From assembly GCA_943368475.1 (NCBI GenBank), contig CALRLF020000002.1, forward strand, positions 62,001 to 126,000: 64,000 nucleotides of DNA. The letters are read 5' to 3'. Both the position numbers and the translations under genes were made by a program. This document shows positions 27,804 to 36,599 of the stretch, piece by piece (the stretch's first letter is position 1; every line of letters begins with the position of its first letter). The stretch comes from UBA1930 sp943368475. GTDB taxonomy: Bacteria; Bacteroidota; Bacteroidia; Chitinophagales; Chitinophagaceae. The notes beneath the pieces are model-generated. The model saw nothing but the letters and a program-made list of their open reading frames with translations, had not been told where the DNA came from and made no database searches.

Positions 27804-29666
27804 ATGTGTGGAATAGCTGGGATAATACATTACGATACATCCAGAAAGGTTAACGAAAATCAATTAACCATCTGTAGGGATACTCTAATGCATAGGGGAC
27901 CAGATTTTGGTGCCAATTATATTGATGGTAATGTAGGATTAGCACATCGTAGGTTAAGTATTATCGATTTGTCTGAAAAGGCTAATCAACCAATGATATC
28001 AGCCGATAGTAACTTTTCAATTGTATTTAATGGAGAAATTTATAATTTTTTAGAACTTAAAAAAGAATTGTTGGCAAAAGGGGTTTCTTTTTATTCAAAC
28101 TCTGATACCGAAGTTCTTTTAAATATGTATATCTACTATGGAAGGCAAATGCTGAGTAGGTTAGATGGTATGTTTGCATTTGCAATTTGGGATAAACAAA
28201 AAAGAGAACTTTTTATTGCAAGAGATCGAGTTGGAATTAAGCCACTTTATTTTGCAGAAACAGATAATAGCTTTGTTTTTGCATCAGAAGAAAAAGCTTT
28301 ATTTAAAGCTTATTTACCAGTAGAATTAAACGAAGAAAAACTTAGTGAACTGGTTCTTTATAGATATGTCGCTGGCGAAACAACACTGTTTAACCACGTT
28401 AAAAAACTATTGCCTGGTCATTTTTTCATAGTTACCAAAGATGGAATTCAAGAAAATAAAAGATGGTGGAATTTAAAAACAGCTATTCAAAATCATGCAC
28501 CAATTCATCAACCCGAAGAATGGTTTTTAAGTACATTTAACAATGCCGTAAAGTCACACATGGTTAGCGATGTTCCTGTTGGAGTATTGTTAAGTGGTGG
28601 TTTAGATTCTGGTTCAATTTGTGCTTCTTTAAATGCCCAAAAATTTGAAAATATTCAAACATTTAATGTTGGGTTTTCAAATTTTAAAGACGATGAAACA
28701 CTATTAGCAAAAGAAGTAGCACAAAAATTTAATTATCCGTTTAATAGTTTGCTGGTTGAGAACGAGACATTGTTAGAAAACACTAAACTAGCAGTTGAAA
28801 CCCTTGGCGATACACTAATACATCAAAATGAACCTCAGTTAATTACAATTTCTAAATTTGCAAATCAACATGTAAAGGTTTTATTATCTGGAGAAGGTGC
28901 AGATGAGCTAATGGGTGGTTATGTAAGATATAGAGCCCTAAATTTTTTTGCCCAAAGTGAACTTATTAAAAAAGGCTTAAAATTTATTCCAGATTTATTA
29001 AAAAGTAAACGAACCCAAAAGTTAGAAAGGTATCTAAGCCTCAATAATATGAATGAGGCTATTTTACTAAATGCTGCAAATACATTTCCGGCAGAGTTAG
29101 CTAAAATTGGTATGAATGTTAGTGATCTTAACAACGATTACCGAAATTCTATATTAGCTGAAGCAAAAGAATTATATCCAAAAAGTGTAGTAAGGCAAAC
29201 AATGTATTTAGACCAGCACACTTATTTAACAACACTGAACGATAGAAATGATAAAACAACAATGGCAGCAAGTATTGAATGCAGAGTTCCTTTCCTAGAC
29301 CATAGGCTGGTTGAGGGTTTGGGCACTTTGCCTGATAGGTATTTGTTAAGAGGAAGTAAAGGAAAATACCTACTTAAAGAAACATTTAAACATTCATTAC
29401 CTGCTAACATTATACGGTTTAGAAAAGTTGGATTTTCTGTTCCATGGATGAAACACATAGAGCAAAGTGAGGAATTTATGCAACATTGGAATACCATGGA
29501 GCAAAGTGAAATTATGCAAATGGGTGTACTTAAATTAATTGATATTTCATCTTTAAAAAAGAAATATAAAAGTGGAGATGCGTCTCAAGAACTTTTGTTA
29601 AGACAATTGTTCTTTACCTCATTGTGGCATAAGCATTTTATTAAGAACATTAGTATGAATACTTAA
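27804..29666 (+). CDS. asnB: Asparagine synthase-like glutamine amidotransferase (second copy)
   Basis: The 620-residue protein starts MCGIAGIIHY with Cys2 as nucleophile, followed by MHRGPDFGANY, FNGEIYNF and ARDRVGIKPLYF of the glutaminase domain. The synthetase domain has SGGLDS (264-269) and LSGEGADELMGGY, and the late block ECRVPFLDHRL. All catalytic motifs are present. It has its own 194-base upstream gap, so it probably starts a new transcript or follows an internal promoter. It is clearly diverged from the copy at 12892. The two could amidate different sugars or positions, or one may serve asparagine synthesis. Confidence 0.85.
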   Translation: MCGIAGIIHYDTSRKVNENQLTICRDTLMHRGPDFGANYIDGNVGLAHRRLSIIDLSEKANQPMISADSNFSIVFNGEIYNFLELKKELLAKGVSFYSNSDTEVLLNMYIYYGRQMLSRLDGMFAFAIWDKQKRELFIARDRVGIKPLYFAETDNSFVFASEEKALFKAYLPVELNEEKLSELVLYRYVAGETTLFNHVKKLLPGHFFIVTKDGIQENKRWWNLKTAIQNHAPIHQPEEWFLSTFNNAVKSHMVSDVPVGVLLSGGLDSGSICASLNAQKFENIQTFNVGFSNFKDDETLLAKEVAQKFNYPFNSLLVENETLLENTKLAVETLGDTLIHQNEPQLITISKFANQHVKVLLSGEGADELMGGYVRYRALNFFAQSELIKKGLKFIPDLLKSKRTQKLERYLSLNNMNEAILLNAANTFPAELAKIGMNVSDLNNDYRNSILAEAKELYPKSVVRQTMYLDQHTYLTTLNDRNDKTTMAASIECRVPFLDHRLVEGLGTLPDRYLLRGSKGKYLLKETFKHSLPANIIRFRKVGFSVPWMKHIEQSEEFMQHWNTMEQSEIMQMGVLKLIDISSLKKKYKSGDASQELLLRQLFFTSLWHKHFIKNISMNT

Positions 29667-29713
29667 TTTAACTTTTATACGTTAAGTAATAATTATTTTT
29701 CCAATTTCATACA

Positions 29714-30934
29714 ATGCAAATTCCTTTTTCACCTCCTTTTGTTGATGCTGATGTAGAAGCAGAGGTTTTAGATGCTTTAAGAAGTGGTTGGATTACTACT
29801 GGTCCAAAAGTAAAAGCATTAGAGCAAGAGGTTTGTAAATACACAAATGTACCAGCTTGTTTAGGTGTAAACTCTGCTACGTCAGGTATGATGTTAGCAT
29901 TGCATTGGTTTGGTATTACAAGGGGCGATGAAGTTATTATTCCTGCTTACACATATTGTGCTACAGCATTAGTTGTAATGCATATAGGAGCAGTACCAAT
30001 AATGGTAGATGTAGAAGACGATTTTAATATTTCTGTAGAAAAAATAAAGCAGGCAATTACACCAAAAACTAAAGCAATTATTGCTGTAGATTTTGCAGGT
30101 TGGCCATGTAATTACAATAGCATAAATGCTCTAGTTAGGCAAAATGAGATTCAATCTAAATTTATTCCTAAGGGTGAACAGCAAGAAAAACTTGGAAGAG
30201 TATTAGTAATGAGCGATGCTGCCCATTCTTTTGGAGCAAAGTATAACCATAAAAGATTGGGAATAGATGCTGATATAACGGTTTTTTCATTTCATGCTGT
30301 AAAGAATTTAACCACTGCCGAAGGGGGAGGGATTTGCATTAATTTGCCAAAACCATTTAATAATGATTCTGTATATGCCACTATGCGTTTATGGTGTTTA
30401 AATGGTCAAACAAAAGATGCATTTACAAAATCTAAAGCAGGTGGTTGGAAATATGATATTGTATATCCCGGTTTTAAAATGAATCTACCCGATGTTTTAG
30501 CAGCAATTGGATTAGCTCAAATTAGAAAATACGACGATGTTTTGCTCAAAGAAAGAGAAAGGGTTTTCGATTTTTATAACCAAGTCTTTACAGCCTATAG
30601 TTGGGCTCAAGTTCCTCCATATAATGTTGAAGGAAGTACATCTAGCTTTCATCTATATCCGCTCCGTATAAAAAATATCACCGAATCTCAACGTGATACA
30701 ATTATTGAAAAAATTACAGAAAAAGGTGTTTCTGTAAATGTTCATTTTCAGCCATTACCACTCCTCACCGTATTTAAGCAAAAAGGATATAAAATAGAAG
30801 ATTATCCAGTGGCTTACAATAATTACATTTCCGAAATTTCATTACCCATTTACCCTCAATTAAACAATATTCAGTGTTCTTACATCGTTGATAGTGTGTT
30901 ACATGCTGTTAACGAAGTAATAAACAATGGATAA
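29714..30934 (+). CDS. DegT/DnrJ/EryC1 aminotransferase for a UDP-4-amino-6-deoxy sugar (WcfR/PglE-like)
   Basis: This 406-residue PLP enzyme opens IPFSPPFVDADVEAEVLDAL and has LRSGWITTGPKV, the usual start of C4 sugar aminotransferases. SDAAHSFGAKYN holds the ring-binding Asp, and SFHAVKNLTTAEGGG holds the Schiff-base Lys (residue 197). HAVKNLTTAEGG is also seen in Bacteroides WcfR, which makes UDP-AATGal from a 4-keto-6-deoxy precursor. The next gene is a phosphoglycosyl transferase overlapping by eight bases, and a PglF-like dehydratase follows. That context supports a dedicated first-sugar pathway. Confidence 0.83.
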   Translation: MQIPFSPPFVDADVEAEVLDALRSGWITTGPKVKALEQEVCKYTNVPACLGVNSATSGMMLALHWFGITRGDEVIIPAYTYCATALVVMHIGAVPIMVDVEDDFNISVEKIKQAITPKTKAIIAVDFAGWPCNYNSINALVRQNEIQSKFIPKGEQQEKLGRVLVMSDAAHSFGAKYNHKRLGIDADITVFSFHAVKNLTTAEGGGICINLPKPFNNDSVYATMRLWCLNGQTKDAFTKSKAGGWKYDIVYPGFKMNLPDVLAAIGLAQIRKYDDVLLKERERVFDFYNQVFTAYSWAQVPPYNVEGSTSSFHLYPLRIKNITESQRDTIIEKITEKGVSVNVHFQPLPLLTVFKQKGYKIEDYPVAYNNYISEISLPIYPQLNNIQCSYIVDSVLHAVNEVINNG

Positions 30935-31526
30935 ATTACGACTCCTCGATTTTGTATTTGCAACCGTAGGAATAATTATTTTATCGCCTTTGTTTATTCT
31001 AATAGCTATTTTAATAAAATTTACTTCTGCAGGAGCCGTACTTTTTCAACAACAAAGGGTAGGTAAAAACGGAAAAGACTTTATTTTACTTAAGTTTAGA
31101 ACAATGCAGGTAAATGCAGAAGCCAAAGGTCAACTAACAGTTGGTGGTAAAGACAGTAGAATTACTAAGGTTGGTTATTACTTAAGAAAGTATAAACTTG
31201 ATGAGCTGCCCCAACTAATTAATGTGTTTATTGGAAACATGAGTTTAGTTGGACCAAGACCTGAGGTAAGGAAATATGTGAATTTTTATACCGCTGAACA
31301 ACAGAAAGTACTATTGGTATTGCCAGGAATAACAGATTACGCATCGATTGCTTTTAGAAACGAAAATGAACTATTGGCAAATGCTGAAAACCCTGAAAAA
31401 TACTATATTGATACAATCATGCCAGCTAAAATTGAACTTAACAAAAAGTTCATAGACAATAGAAGCATAAAAAACTATTTTGAGATATTAATCGTAACTG
31501 TAGTAAGCTCTGCTAAAGGGAAATAA
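30927..31526 (+). CDS. Small initiating sugar transferase (monotopic phosphoglycosyl transferase, PglC/WcfS-like)
   Basis: The 199-residue protein has one N-terminal hydrophobic helix (LLDFVFATVGIIILSPLF) and the catalytic core of the bacterial sugar transferase family: FKFRTM-type LLKFRTMQVN, KYKLDELPQL with the Asp-Glu dyad, and GNMSLVGPRPEV. PGITDYASI follows. It lacks the multi-helix N-terminal half of WbaP/WcaJ, so it is the minimal PglC type. It transfers a phospho-sugar from UDP to undecaprenyl phosphate, the committed step of glycan assembly. The overlap with the aminotransferase gene implies that its sugar is the product of that enzyme. Confidence 0.9.
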   Translation: MDKLRLLDFVFATVGIIILSPLFILIAILIKFTSAGAVLFQQQRVGKNGKDFILLKFRTMQVNAEAKGQLTVGGKDSRITKVGYYLRKYKLDELPQLINVFIGNMSLVGPRPEVRKYVNFYTAEQQKVLLVLPGITDYASIAFRNENELLANAENPEKYYIDTIMPAKIELNKKFIDNRSIKNYFEILIVTVVSSAKGK

Positions 31527-31738
31527 TTGATTGATTATCAAATTATACTAAATAAAAGCAACCAATACTAACTTTTAAGCATCTTATTACTGAATAATGT
31601 AGCTTTTTTCGGTATATAAGTAAGTTTAACACCTGAAAAACGTTACATTTGCTAATATCCATCATTCTTAGTTAACCTTTCCGAAAAACATACACCATTA
31701 TTCTATGAACTTATTTTATTAATAAAACCAATGGTTTT

Positions 31739-33706
31739 GTGAAACAATTGAGGAAATTTTTACTAAGAAACAGAATCGCTCCAAAGTGGGCTGTATTTGG
31801 TTTGGATATGTGTATAGCATGTTTTGCTATAATTTATGCCAATTATCTTCGATTTAATTTTGACTTTTCACTTATTCAAACAGCCGATTTAGTAGATGAT
31901 TTGATAATTGTAGTTATTACTAATTCTACACTCTTTTATATTTTTAAAACCTATCATGGAATTATTCGTTTTTCTGGATTTCAGGAAGCTTTTCGAAGCG
32001 TAGCAGCCATTTTTTACTCCTTCTTTTTAATGTTATTGCTAAATATTGGTTTAAGTGTTGCCAAAATGCAACAGTTTACACCAATTTCTGTTCTGTTTAT
32101 TTACTTCTTCATTTGTTCCTTTTTACTTTTTGGCTACAGACTTCTAGTAAAGCACTTATATAACATCAGTATTAATCATGAGGATAATACCCATGTTGTA
32201 ATTTATGGAGCAGGACAAAATGGTTCGGTTCTTAAAAAGACTATCGAACAAACTTCAAACAATCGTTATAAAATTGTAGCTTTCATCGATGGCGATGAAA
32301 ATCTGGTTGGTAAAACAATCGACACAGTAAAAATTTTCCCTTTCAATCAAATAAAACATGTTTTTAAAACATGGCAGGTTAAAACCTTGTTTTTTGCAAA
32401 GCAGGATTTTGATTTAGATGAGAAAAATAAAATTGTAGATTTCTGTTTAGAACACAATGTAAAAGTGATGAACATTCCTCCAATGAGAGAATGGATTCAA
32501 GGTCAGTTAAGTGTTAATCAACTTAAAGAGGTAAAAATTGAAGAGTTATTAGGTCGTAAACAAATCAGCTTAAAAAACGAACACGTAATTAATCATCTCA
32601 GAGATAAAAAAGTACTAATTACAGGAGCAGCTGGTTCTATTGGTAGTGAATTGGCTCGTCAAATAGCAAGTGTTTATCCTACATCTTTAATCATTTGCGA
32701 TCAAACAGAAACTGGTTTATACGAGTTGGAGTATGAATTGCAACAAAAGTTTAGTTTAGGAAGTGCATTAAAAGTGTATTTAGGAGACGTGAAGGATGAA
32801 AGTTCTATGAATACATTGTTCATGAATTATATGCCAGAAGTAGTTTTTCATGCTGCTGCTTATAAACATGTACCAATGATGGAAAATCATCCATCTGAAG
32901 CAATTAGAAACAATGTTATCGGAACAAAAATGTTGGCCGATTTATGTGAATTATACGGGGTAGACAAAATGGTTTTGGTATCAACCGATAAAGCCATTAA
33001 TCCAACCAATGTAATGGGAGCATCTAAACGTATAGCCGAAATTTATTGTCAAGGGTTACAAAATAGAGATGATATACCTGTGTGGGACGATGGTATCGTT
33101 CAAATGGCTGGCAGCAAAAAAAGAACTAAATTTATTACTACACGTTTTGGTAATGTTTTGGGCTCAAATGGCTCTGTAATACCACGCTTTCAAGAGCAAA
33201 TTGCCAATGGTGGTCCTGTTACTGTAACTCACCCAGATATTATTAGATATTTCATGACAATTCCTGAAGCCTGTTCTTTGGTATTAGAAGCTGGTACAAT
33301 GGGTAATGGTGGCGAAGTATTTTTGTTTGATATGGGCGAACCTATTAGAATTTTAGACTTAGCCAAAAAAATGATTCGTTTGGCTGGTTTAACACCAGGC
33401 AGAGACATAGAATTAAGGTTTACTGGGTTAAGGCCTGGAGAAAAATTATTTGAAGAATTATTGAATAAAGAAGAAGAAGTTATTCCTACGCATAATAAAA
33501 AAATATTAATTGCTAAAGTAATTGAATACGATTTCGATAGGATTTCTGAGGGAATCGAAATTTTAATAAAACTAGCTAAAGATAATAAAGACGAAGAAGT
33601 GGTTAAACAAATGAAACGCATCGTTCCTGAGTTTATCAGTAACAATTCTATCTACGAAAGTATCGATGCCCAAATGTTTAAACCTTTGTATTCTGCAATC
33701 AGGTAA
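31739..33706 (+). CDS. PglF/CapD/FlaA1-like membrane NDP-sugar 4,6-dehydratase
   Basis: The gene starts with GTG. The 655-residue protein has about four membrane segments in residues 15-150, a first nucleotide-binding domain (VVIYGAGQNGSVLKK), and then the SDR catalytic domain with TGAAGSIG (295-302). The active-site region VSTDKAINPTNVMGASK has Met426-x3-Lys430 in place of the classical Tyr-x3-Lys, as in PglF, WbpM and CapD. It would convert UDP-GlcNAc to the 4-keto-6-deoxy sugar used by the aminotransferase at 29714. A 212-base gap precedes it, which contains TACATTTG at 31644, matching the Bacteroidetes -7 consensus TAnnTTTG, with no clear -33 partner. Confidence 0.88.
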   Translation: MKQLRKFLLRNRIAPKWAVFGLDMCIACFAIIYANYLRFNFDFSLIQTADLVDDLIIVVITNSTLFYIFKTYHGIIRFSGFQEAFRSVAAIFYSFFLMLLLNIGLSVAKMQQFTPISVLFIYFFICSFLLFGYRLLVKHLYNISINHEDNTHVVIYGAGQNGSVLKKTIEQTSNNRYKIVAFIDGDENLVGKTIDTVKIFPFNQIKHVFKTWQVKTLFFAKQDFDLDEKNKIVDFCLEHNVKVMNIPPMREWIQGQLSVNQLKEVKIEELLGRKQISLKNEHVINHLRDKKVLITGAAGSIGSELARQIASVYPTSLIICDQTETGLYELEYELQQKFSLGSALKVYLGDVKDESSMNTLFMNYMPEVVFHAAAYKHVPMMENHPSEAIRNNVIGTKMLADLCELYGVDKMVLVSTDKAINPTNVMGASKRIAEIYCQGLQNRDDIPVWDDGIVQMAGSKKRTKFITTRFGNVLGSNGSVIPRFQEQIANGGPVTVTHPDIIRYFMTIPEACSLVLEAGTMGNGGEVFLFDMGEPIRILDLAKKMIRLAGLTPGRDIELRFTGLRPGEKLFEELLNKEEEVIPTHNKKILIAKVIEYDFDRISEGIEILIKLAKDNKDEEVVKQMKRIVPEFISNNSIYESIDAQMFKPLYSAIR

Positions 33707-33715
33707 TTTTACTGC

Positions 33716-34456
33716 ATGTTTGGTTTATTCAAGTCTTCGAAAACAAATCCCGATTTATCATTCATAGGTGTAGATATGCATTCTCATCTTTTGCCTGGCT
33801 TAGATGATGGTTTGCAAACTATGGAAGATACTGTTGCTTTTATAAGAGAGCTCAATCAAATGGGGTATGAAAAATTTATTTGTACGCCACATATTTTATC
33901 TGATGTACATCCCAATTCTCCCCAAACAATTTTACCACGTTTAGAAGAAGTTAAGCAGGCCTTAGCCGAACAAAATATAAAAGTACAAATTGAAGCTGCT
34001 GCCGAATACATGATCGATCATGAGTTTGAACAAATCATTAAACGAGGAGATTCTTTGCTTACTTTTTCTAAGAAATATATTTTGGTAGAGATGTCGTATT
34101 TGGCACCTTCTCCCAATTTCGATCAGGTGATTTTTGATTTGCGTTTACTAGGTTTACAACCAATTGTAGCTCATCCTGAGCGTTACAATTATTACCATCA
34201 CCAATTCAGCCAGTACAAAAAAATGAAAGATATGGGTTGCTGGCTTCAAGTAAATATGCTGTCTTTAGCTGGGTATTATGGTAAGCACATTAAAAAAGTT
34301 GCTGAACAGCTAATTAAAGAAGGCATGATAGATTTAATTGGCACTGATATGCACCATCAAAATCATTTGAATGCTGCAAAGCAACTAGCAGCTGATAAAA
34401 ATTTTTATAAAATTTTAAAGGATGTACCATTAAAAAACAGGATCTTTCTTGATTAA
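33716..34456 (+). CDS. CpsB/YwqE-type PHP-family tyrosine-protein phosphatase
   Basis: The 246-residue protein carries GVDMHSHLLPGLDDG (18-32), the metal-binding H-x-H and Asp of the PHP fold. It also has FICTPHI, AAEYMIDHEFE, PIVAHPERY and LIGTDMHH, all known metal or active-site positions in CpsB/YwqE phosphatases. These enzymes dephosphorylate the tyrosine-rich tail of the Wzc/CapB autokinase that controls chain length. No such kinase is visible in the window, so the partner must be encoded elsewhere. It lies nine bases after the dehydratase and ends the polysaccharide locus. Confidence 0.85.
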   Translation: MFGLFKSSKTNPDLSFIGVDMHSHLLPGLDDGLQTMEDTVAFIRELNQMGYEKFICTPHILSDVHPNSPQTILPRLEEVKQALAEQNIKVQIEAAAEYMIDHEFEQIIKRGDSLLTFSKKYILVEMSYLAPSPNFDQVIFDLRLLGLQPIVAHPERYNYYHHQFSQYKKMKDMGCWLQVNMLSLAGYYGKHIKKVAEQLIKEGMIDLIGTDMHHQNHLNAAKQLAADKNFYKILKDVPLKNRIFLD

Positions 34457-34566
34457 ACCATTCCTGTAAATTCTTTGTTTAAAATACTTTGCACTGAAGT
34501 TTTCTTACTAAATATTTGTTTCTTTGAAACAATAAATACACTTTTCTGACCTTTAAATTTTGTAGA

Positions 34567-36522
34567 ATGATAAAAAGAATAATCTCATTTCTTTTGTTTG
34601 TATTATTTGTATTGCATTCAGGTAATGTATTGGCTCAACCAGAACGTTGGCAACAAAGAATTAAATACAATATCGATGTTAAGATGGATGTGTTGACTGA
34701 TAAATTTTCAGGAACAGAAAAAATTGAGTACTCTAATAACTCAACAGATACGTTAAATAAAATTTTCTTCCATTTATATTGGAACGCATTTCAACCCAAC
34801 AGCAGTATGGATGTCAGAAGCAGAGAATTGGGGAAAACCGTGTTGCGTCAGGATAGAAATGGAAATAACGTTTTAGACTGGGATGGTCGTGTAACCAATA
34901 GAATTAGCAAGCTTAAAGAAAATGAAATAGGTTATCAGCGTGTAAAAAGTGTTACAATTAATGGTAAACAACAAAAACTTATTGAACACGAAACTATCTT
35001 AGAAGTGCAATTAGATAAACCATTGGCTGCAAAGTCTAAATTAATAATGGAAGTTGTTTTCGAAGCACAAGTACCTGTGCAAATAAGAAGAAGTGGTAGA
35101 GATAATGCTGAAGGTGTTCGTTTCAGCATGAGCCAATGGTATCCTAAAGTTGCTGAATATGATTATCAGGGTTGGAATGCCAATCCTTATATAGCTAGAG
35201 AGTTTTACGGTGTATGGGGCGATTTTGATGTAAAAATTACCATCGATAAAAATTACATGGTTGCAGCAACAGGAGTATTACAAAATGCAAATACAATTGG
35301 TTTTGGATATTCAACACCTGGTTTAAAAATTCCTCAAACCAGTGCTAAAACAATTACCTGGAATTTTAAAGGAGAAAATATTCACGATTTTGTTTGGGCT
35401 GCCGATGCTGGTTATGCCCATATTTCTAAAGAAGTAAGAAAAGACTTAACACTGCATGTTTTTTATAAACCTAAAGATGCAAAAAGTGATAGTGCATGGA
35501 ACAATGTTTTATGGGCAGCCGAAAAAATTCTTCCATATATGGAAAAACGATTTGGTAAATATCCTTACCCTCAATATTCTTTTATACAAGGTGGAGATGG
35601 TGGCATGGAATACGCAATGGCAACACTATTAAAGGGCTCTGGTTTAGGAACAGTTTTTCATGAATGGATGCACAGTTGGTATCAACAAATATTGGGTACG
35701 AACGAAAGTTTATTTGCCTGGATGGATGAAGGCTTTACTAGTTATGCAGAAAATGAACTAAGCAGCTATTATGAAGAAAATTTAGCTACACAAAGCCCTT
35801 GGGTTAATGAAAATGTAAAGGCAGCAATTAGAAAAAGTGTAGAAGCTAATAAGAATGATTTGCCAATTCGCCAATCCGATAACTATGCAGGTTATTTTGC
35901 TTTAGCAAAAAGCCCTTATGAGGAACCCATGACGCAACACGCTGATCATTTTAATACCAATTTTGGTTATTCATTAGCAGCTTATAGTAAAGGTTCAGTT
36001 TTCATTAATCAGCTTGGTTATATTGTTGGAGACTCTATACGAAATAGGATATTATTGGAATATTACAACCAATGGAAATTCAAACATCCCAATGCCAATG
36101 ATTTTGTTAGAGTAGCCGAAAAAGTAAGTGGTTTAGCATTACAATGGTATAAAGAATATTGGGTGTACACCACCAAAACAATTGATTATGCTGTTGGCAA
36201 TATCAATATTGATACAGCAACAAATAATGCAATCTTAACCATAAAAAGAGTTGGTAAAATGCCAATGCCTGTAGATGTTACTGTAACCTATAAAGATGGC
36301 ACACAAGAGATGCATTACATTCCTCTGAATTTAATGTATGGACAAAAACCTGTGGAAGGCATTTTGCCACGAACCATACAGCCTGAGTGGAAATGGACAC
36401 ATCCTGAGTATACTTTTATGGTAAATAGGAAGGTAGCAGATATAAAATCTGTAGAAATAGATGCCAGTTATAGAATGGCTGATTTGAATAGAAGTAACAA
36501 CAAATTGGTAATACCCGATTAA
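34567..36522 (+). CDS. Secreted M1-family metallopeptidase
   Basis: The 651-residue protein has a signal peptide (MIKRIISFLLFVLFVLHSG, cleaved after NVLAQ). An N-terminal beta-rich domain is followed by the gluzincin catalytic domain: GGDGGMEYAMATLL stands where M1 enzymes have GAMEN, and HEWMH (365-369) with Glu388 after an 18-residue spacer gives the HExxH-x18-E zinc site. The substrate-side Tyr region lies in YAGYF/YSLAAYSKGSVFI. It probably works as an aminopeptidase in the periplasm or outside the cell. A 110-base gap separates it from the polysaccharide locus, and a strong terminator follows. Confidence 0.87.
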   Translation: MIKRIISFLLFVLFVLHSGNVLAQPERWQQRIKYNIDVKMDVLTDKFSGTEKIEYSNNSTDTLNKIFFHLYWNAFQPNSSMDVRSRELGKTVLRQDRNGNNVLDWDGRVTNRISKLKENEIGYQRVKSVTINGKQQKLIEHETILEVQLDKPLAAKSKLIMEVVFEAQVPVQIRRSGRDNAEGVRFSMSQWYPKVAEYDYQGWNANPYIAREFYGVWGDFDVKITIDKNYMVAATGVLQNANTIGFGYSTPGLKIPQTSAKTITWNFKGENIHDFVWAADAGYAHISKEVRKDLTLHVFYKPKDAKSDSAWNNVLWAAEKILPYMEKRFGKYPYPQYSFIQGGDGGMEYAMATLLKGSGLGTVFHEWMHSWYQQILGTNESLFAWMDEGFTSYAENELSSYYEENLATQSPWVNENVKAAIRKSVEANKNDLPIRQSDNYAGYFALAKSPYEEPMTQHADHFNTNFGYSLAAYSKGSVFINQLGYIVGDSIRNRILLEYYNQWKFKHPNANDFVRVAEKVSGLALQWYKEYWVYTTKTIDYAVGNINIDTATNNAILTIKRVGKMPMPVDVTVTYKDGTQEMHYIPLNLMYGQKPVEGILPRTIQPEWKWTHPEYTFMVNRKVADIKSVEIDASYRMADLNRSNNKLVIPD

Positions 36523-36537
36523 TAATAATATTAAGTA

Positions 36538-36583
36538 GATAAATAAAAATGCCACACTTATACGTGTGGCATTTTTATTTATT
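36538..36583. terminator. Bidirectional hairpin terminator between convergent genes
   Basis: The stem AAATAAAAATGCCACAC (36541-36557) pairs perfectly with GTGTGGCATTTTTATTT (36564-36580) around the loop TTATAC, and extends two or three more pairs outside. The A-tract on one side and T-tract on the other make it work in both directions. It lies between the peptidase gene (plus) and the aminotransferase gene (minus), whose stop codons face each other. Confidence 0.9.
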
Positions 36584-36599
36584 GTTCAACAATGATTTT

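Noticed and set aside
33229..33645. Antisense frame of 138 residues in the PglF-like gene
   Set aside because: It is a shadow of a strongly supported catalytic domain; its serine/leucine-rich composition is typical of antisense reading.
34517..34531. parS-like palindrome TGTTTC-TTT-GAAACA upstream of the M1 peptidase gene
   Set aside because: The arms match parS, but the centre has three bases instead of four and lacks the CG pair, and it is 26 kb from parA/parB. It is more likely a chance palindrome.
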